Shown in pieces: positions 59,025-64,000 of a DNA stretch of 64,000 nt. Location: NCBI GenBank assembly GCA_000697475.1, contig JNEU01000188.1:1-64000 (forward strand). Reading direction: 5' to 3'. Numbering within the stretch: the first letter of the stretch is position 1; every line of letters starts with the position of its first letter. The notes under the pieces were generated by a model. That model was given only the letters and a program-made list of their open reading frames with translations. It was not told the origin of the DNA and did no database searches. The position numbers and the translations under genes were made by a program. This stretch comes from Lichtheimia corymbifera B2541. Lineage: Eukaryota; Mucoromycota; Mucoromycetes; Mucorales; Lichtheimiaceae.

Positions 59025-60913
59025 TCAATTCTTGATGTGATGGTGTTGCTTGTCTTCATTGTGTGATGATGCCAAGGAGGCTTTCTCGTTATCGGATTCC
59101 GTTTTTGCGTTCACCTTGCAACCCATTAGTTGAGCGTATTTGAGCGAAACCATATCTTTGACGATGGACATGACATTATCAGTTATGTCTACGCCGACTA
59201 ATTCAAGTCGTTCAAACGCTGGGATTCTTACCGATGCGCAGTTGGATTGCAAAAGAAAAGATTGAATCAAGGGTGTCCTGAGTATGAGATGATGCATTGC
59301 AGGGTATGGATGCTTGCTAATACTAGCGGTGGTATGTTGTTGTTGATATTGGGTATCTTCATCGATGGGTCCATTGACTTCGAGTGTGGCCAGTTGCGGA
59401 CAGGATGATAACAAGGCCTCGATGCTATCCTTTACGGTCATCGATGCCTGTTCGGTTTCTCCAGCAGTAGCCAAATGTAATTCTTCAAGGTTTGGTAAAC
59501 CAAGTGCACCAACTCGAGCCAAGAATTTTGCATTCACAAGACGAGTATCGCAATCCAAACGCAAATGCTTGATTGTTTTATGATGCTTGGAAAACAGGCT
59601 GTACAAGTCATCTGGATTGCCTTGAACATGCCATCCAGTCACGACAAGTGTTTCTAGGCCACGATGGTCTTTGGATGCTGAATGACTATGTTGCTGGTGA
59701 GAACGTCGTGGAGAACGAGAGTCATTGTGCTTCACAATACACGTCTTGAGCATAGGGCAAGATACAGTTGCTTGTCGTATAATCGCACCGTGGTTAATAT
59801 AGTCATCTGCATCGAGTGTCAGATGATTTAATTGCGGACATCGTCGAATGATATCCATTAAAAGATGATGATCTTGCTTGTTTCTCCAAGGATAATCCAT
59901 CGACAACTCCAATCGAGTCAAGGCAAAAGGGAGAGCTAATTGAAGGGGTCTTCTTGAAGAGCTACACGTGTTGTTGGGCGTGGGAGCACGGCGTGTAGTG
60001 CGACCTCTCCATGCAGGGTTCACTTGGATAGCCACATGTTCAAGATCGATACAACTTTCAAGCACAGTCGTCAGCAGATCACTCTTGGATGCCGGTGGAT
60101 CATATATAGTAATGCGTTTGAGATGTGGGTTAATGCATTGGATTGCACCTGCCAGCGATAATAAAAGCGTTTCTAGCTGGTCGTCATCGAGAAAGGACTG
60201 ATCTTTAAAATCCAAATCTATGTAAAAAGTTTAGTTACTCCTTTTTTGTATCTCCACACCTAATTGCTTAATGATAACCTACATAAGGATTGGACAGCTG
60301 AGCTTCTCATGTAGTAAAGGAGATTAATCCAAGTATACATGTCGGTGCAAATATCCACCGACGAAACATTAAGCCTGAGCTCGTTGAAATGCGTATCGGT
60401 TGATGCATCGTACACTCGTGGTATGTATGTTTCAGGATAGCGAGTTGCAAATGTCTCCCACATAACGGGCCAGTCTAGAATGTTGTAACACCATTGGCGA
60501 CAAACTCCCATGCACGTAAAGAGATCGCGTAAATCAAGGTATTCGAAAACCATCATGGTGATGTCGTATGGTATGCGTTCATTGTTGCCATGTCCACCAT
60601 TGTTGTTGTTGGATGATCTCAGCTGTAAACGTGTGGTTGCTTGATATCCGGATCGAATAAGGCGATGATATACGTTGTCATGTGGTACTTTGGCAAGCGC
60701 TTGTTGATATATCTCCAATGCATTGTTCAATTGATCTTGTTGACGGTAGTGGCGGGCCAGAAGCAGGGACCCATCAGGCATATGTGGATTAGTGTGAATA
60801 AACGCACGAGCCATGTCAAGCTGGTCACGATGGCAACTTTTATCGATGATACAAGGGAGTTGCTTTCCAGATGTCAATGAGGGGAAAAGCGTAGAAGCAA
60901 TAGCTGCCCACAT
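59025..60913 (-). CDS. TPR / F-box / LRR protein (Dia2/Pof3-like architecture)
   Basis: Predicted SCF adaptor. Start MWAAIASTLFPS at 60913. The N-terminal ~100 residues contain helical TPR-like pairs (DQLDMARAFIHTNPHMPDGS, LLARHYRQQDQLNNALEIYQ, QALAKVP). The F-box follows: IPYDITMMVFEYLDLRDLFT then CMGVCRQWCYNILDWPVMWE. A short-donor intron (TTAT|GTAGGT) joins SLY to LDFKDQSFLDDDQLETLLLSL. The rest is LRR-like: LKRITIYDPP, LTRLELSMDYPW, LNHLTLDADDY, LETLVVTGWHV, IKHLRLDCDTR, LEELHLATAGE, LATLEVNGPID, FERLELVGVDI. About 610 aa. TPR, F-box and LRR in this order is the layout of yeast Dia2 and fission-yeast Pof3; orthology is inferred only from architecture. Confidence 0.82.
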
Positions 60914-61584
60914 AAGAGTCACAAAAAATGAAAGAGAAAGAGAGAAAGAAAGAGAGCAGGAATATTCTGTGGAGTGAGTTAATATAAGAAACGGACAATG
61001 CACCCCCTATTCCCTTTTATGGCGTCTACGCCCATGCGTGACCGAAAGGGATGTGACAGCATAAAGTTGGAACATGTGATACCCAACTACTACAGGTGTT
61101 CCTCCCGCCTATTTTGATTTATAGACTTGTCCCCCAATATTCCATGAGAAGGGTGGCTGACTTGTCGATCGTCTTGTGCTCATAATCCGAGTTGGCGGTT
61201 TCCATTCTCACGCCATTTCCCTCACTCTTTCTATCGTAGCAACAACCCAAATATAAGAACTATGTACGAACCAGTGAACCGTTTATTAACAACAAGGATA
61301 TCGTTTATACATATACCAAAGACATCATCTCTAACTTTATTATCGTCTAAGCGGCCAAGCCTTATCCTTATCAATAAACTTTCTTATGATTCTTTACGTG
61401 GCTGATGTTCCCATCCTTTTCGGTCACGGGTGCCCAACAATTCGCATTACGAAAACATGTTATGTGTGTGTGTGAGTTGCATATCCAATTTGTTTCTCAG
61501 CAGGAAGTGTGCACCTCCGCCTTAAGCATTTGTTGACAACTTTCACCTCTTTATTCAACTCCTCCAATCAGCACTCGATCACTC
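60914..61584. other. Divergent promoter region
   Basis: 0.67 kb between the divergent TPR/F-box and PPR genes. CT-rich tracts (on the minus strand) near 60925-60960 precede the F-box gene. No gene supported. Confidence 0.5.
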
Positions 61585-63930
61585 ATGTTTCGAAGGGCAT
61601 GCCATTTACACTGTCGTGCTCGGTTGCTTGTGTACCGTCGTCACTTTGCGTCACGGTGAGTTTGTGGATCTATGGCGATGCGTTGATCGTCTTCTGATTG
61701 CTGTTCTATTACACAAACAACAGATCGGGAACAAGATCGCTGGACGATCGTACAAGAAAGCTTATTGAGGAAGTCAAGAATCTCGAATACAAGGTAGAAT
61801 CTCAAAAGAAAAGAGTAAGTATAGGCTTCTCCTTGTTGTTCAAGCTGCCGAAAAAGAAAGACTCACTGCTGCATGATGATGTATTATAGCAAGAAGCTAT
61901 GGCACTTTTGGACAAGCTCGAACACTCTGGGGGTAGCGTTCCTGCTATTACTGATGCAGAGGAAATATACGCACAACTGTCAGCTGAGCCCACAACCCCC
62001 GTGCGAAGAATGGTGGAACCAGACTATCTCGAGAAGTTGCGTGTCAAATTCTTGGATACCCGACAATCATTGCAAAGCGAAGCTACTACTAGTCAGGAAC
62101 GAAACGATGCACTTGTCAGCCAGGATCCATCATCATCAACATCATTAACGAGTCAGGATTATGAGCAACTGGTCTATGTGAATGTAAGTTTTTTGGATGG
62201 AATCGGTTTTCAGGATATTGATTTCCTTGTAGGCACTGGCAAAACGACCCAAAGAGGCTGAAAGAGCACTGCAGCTGATGGAAGCAAGTATAGATCATCT
62301 TTTTACTATTATAGCAAACATCACTAACCGTTCTTGTATTCACTAGGAAAATGGTCATCCACTCACGGTGAAAGCCTACAATCATTTATTGGATGCATAC
62401 GCCAACACACGCGATTTGCAAGGTGCCATAGACGTGTTCAAGCGGATCAAAGCGGACGAGATGACACCCGACATTTACACCTACTCAACACTCATCAAAG
62501 CACATATCCAAGGTGCCAAGTTGAATGACGCATTCATTATATTTGACCAATTGAAGGAAGCAGGTTTAATACCAACACAGGTAATATTTTTTGATTATCG
62601 TAGCTCAGTGGTACAAAGGTCTCACATGGCAACCCTATATCTGTAGCCTATTTTTTCCAATCTAATCAGTGGATGCATCAAGTCAAATCAAATTGAAAGG
62701 GCTTGGGAAGTCTTTGATTCAATGCGTTTATCATATCACCAACCCGATGAAGTTACATTTACTCTTATGCTGCATGCGTGTGCCAAGGTATGAGTCTATC
62801 GACGATATATTATCAAGAGTAATAACTGAACTATATGTAGCGTGGTGAAGTCGAGCGTGCTCTTAATGTCTTTGAAGATATGGTTGGAAGCAGTCTCTAT
62901 CCTACGGATGTCACATTCAATGTCCTTATCAATGCATGTGCCAAACGACCCGATTATTTCGACACCGCTTTCGATCTCTTGCACCAAATGCAAAACATTT
63001 ATGGATTCCAGCCTGATCGCATCACCTACAATACCCTCCTCAGTGCCTGTGCAAGAAAGAAGCACCTAGAAAGAGCACGTGACATTTTTCAAATCATGAT
63101 GTATGACGCCAAGGAGCAAGGACCTGATTCCATGTTGACACCCGATCATCACACGTTTACCAATCTCTTTATGAGTTATGCAAGCTACGATCCATTACCA
63201 GCAAAAAAGAATCAACAGCAGCCTGAACAACAAGATGATCATGCGCTTGTCGAACATTCGTTAATATCCAACACACTTCCTGAAAGAAGATCTGACGTGG
63301 TGCAAGAAGCCAAGAAGCTCTTTGATTTCATTACTACAAACAAAAGCTGTGAGATGACGAGTGGACTGCTGTCTTCGTATTTGTCAGTACATGTCATGCA
63401 GAGGCAGCATCGTGAGGTGGTTGATATTTATCTAAATGCGTTTGACAAGTATGGCGTTGAAAGGACGGCATTGACGTATTCATTGATGTTACAATTCTGT
63501 TACCACACACGTGATACCGACATGGCATGGCGAGTATGGGAGGATTATCAAGACTTTTTGGAGCAGCGACAAGCATTGCCGCCGCAAGAAACGGTATCCA
63601 AGCAAATCAAGGAGGGATGGACACCTGATCAGCAAAAGCAATCAGCTTTATTGATGGTGAACACACTGGCTCGGTAAGTCTCCCAGCATGATGTAGCATG
63701 TATGATGTTCTTTTGCTGATAAAGGTGAATGTAGGGGCAATGACTTTAAGAATGCACTTTTATTACTTGAAACACAATTCCAAAAGGAGGATCGACCGAC
63801 ATTGAAGCAATTGACAACGATGTACAACAAATGCATTCAACTAGAAGATCAAGAAGCATTGGCACAGCTCAAAAGATTATGTTCACAAGAGCGTAAATAT
63901 AAGCCAACAGATTGGCGATTTAGAAAATAG
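61585..63930 (+). CDS. Mitochondrial pentatricopeptide repeat (PPR) protein
   Basis: Predicted organellar RNA-binding protein acting in mitochondrial transcript stability or translation. ATG at 61585 gives MFRRACHLHCRARLLVYRRHFAS, an Arg-rich amphipathic presequence with no acids. A helical region follows, then about seven PPR motifs from about 62350 on: TVKAYNHLLDAYANTRDLQ, YTYSTLIKAHIQGAKLNDA, PIFSNLISGCIKSNQIERA, VTFTLMLHACAKRGEVERA, VTFNVLINACAKRPDYFDT, ITYNTLLSACARKKHLERA, HTFTNLFMSYASYD. Further helices continue to the end (KPTDWRFRK, stop 63928-63930). About nine exons. One intron appears to use a GC-AG pair (GAA|GCAAGT near 62284 to CACTAG|GAA at 62346). About 640 aa. Target RNA unknown. 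Confidence 0.88.
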
Positions 63931-64000
63931 ACATCTTTTTCTCTTTTTATACAATTGTGTGTGTGTTGTCAATGGATACATGAGATAAAAGGAGGAGAGT

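Noticed and set aside
1..64000. CRISPR arrays, rRNA genes, prophage or insertion sequences
   Set aside because: No regular spacer-repeat arrays, no conserved rRNA stretches and no prokaryotic transposase were seen; the window is eukaryotic.

Overview
The window reads as nuclear DNA of a fungus, most likely Mucoromycota (Mucorales-like). Most genes are broken by many short introns (roughly 50-120 bp, GTAAGT/GTATGT donors, YAG acceptors). The proteins are orthologues of general eukaryotic ones: HBS1, GTP cyclohydrolase I, RPF2, ERH, PTP4A/PRL, PP2C, RhoGEF, PPR. They carry Ser/Thr/Gln and poly-Asp low-complexity runs. One gene (54.5-56.4 kb) resembles a lineage-restricted family I recall only from mucoromycetes. 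No bacterial or viral features are seen. Gene models below are spans from start to stop codon; splice junctions were read by eye.

Layout. 1-3.4 kb: gene-free, with a nested satellite-like repeat. 3.4-14 kb: four genes in a row on the minus strand (M20 amidohydrolase, O-fucosyltransferase-like type II membrane protein, HBS1 ribosome-rescue GTPase, RhoGEF). 14-20.6 kb: sparse, with a small low-complexity ORF and an F-box protein. 20.7-26.3 kb: GTP cyclohydrolase I, an unrecognised conserved-looking gene packed tail-to-tail with it, and a PP2C phosphatase. 26.5-33.8 kb: a very large caleosin-like gene with about 1,280 residues of repeats fused downstream, then a secreted multicopper oxidase. 36.0-36.8 kb: a PRL-type phosphatase. 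36.9-47.0 kb: a 10-kb gene desert holding a decayed higher-order tandem array, palindromes and a hairpin, ended by tRNA-Arg(ACG). 47.6-51.1 kb: ERH, RPF2 and a small GPI-anchored Cys-rich protein. 51.1-59 kb: duplicated exon-like blocks, a frameshifted ORF, a lineage-specific gene and a truncated relative of it. 59-64 kb: a TPR/F-box/LRR protein and a mitochondrial PPR protein.

The genes do not form one pathway. Translation and RNA functions recur (HBS1, RPF2, ERH, PPR, tRNA), as do signalling (RhoGEF, PP2C, PRL), two F-box adaptors, and secretory or lipid-droplet proteins (O-FucT, multicopper oxidase, GPI protein, caleosin-like).

The strongest candidates for something undescribed are: (1) the caleosin-like protein that lacks a conserved heme-ligand His and canonical EF-hand residues and carries two classes of tandem motif repeats; (2) the 523-536 bp higher-order satellite at 1-2.2 kb and the ~1.4-kb higher-order array at 40.9-44.4 kb; and (3) the lineage-specific gene with an adjacent truncated copy.
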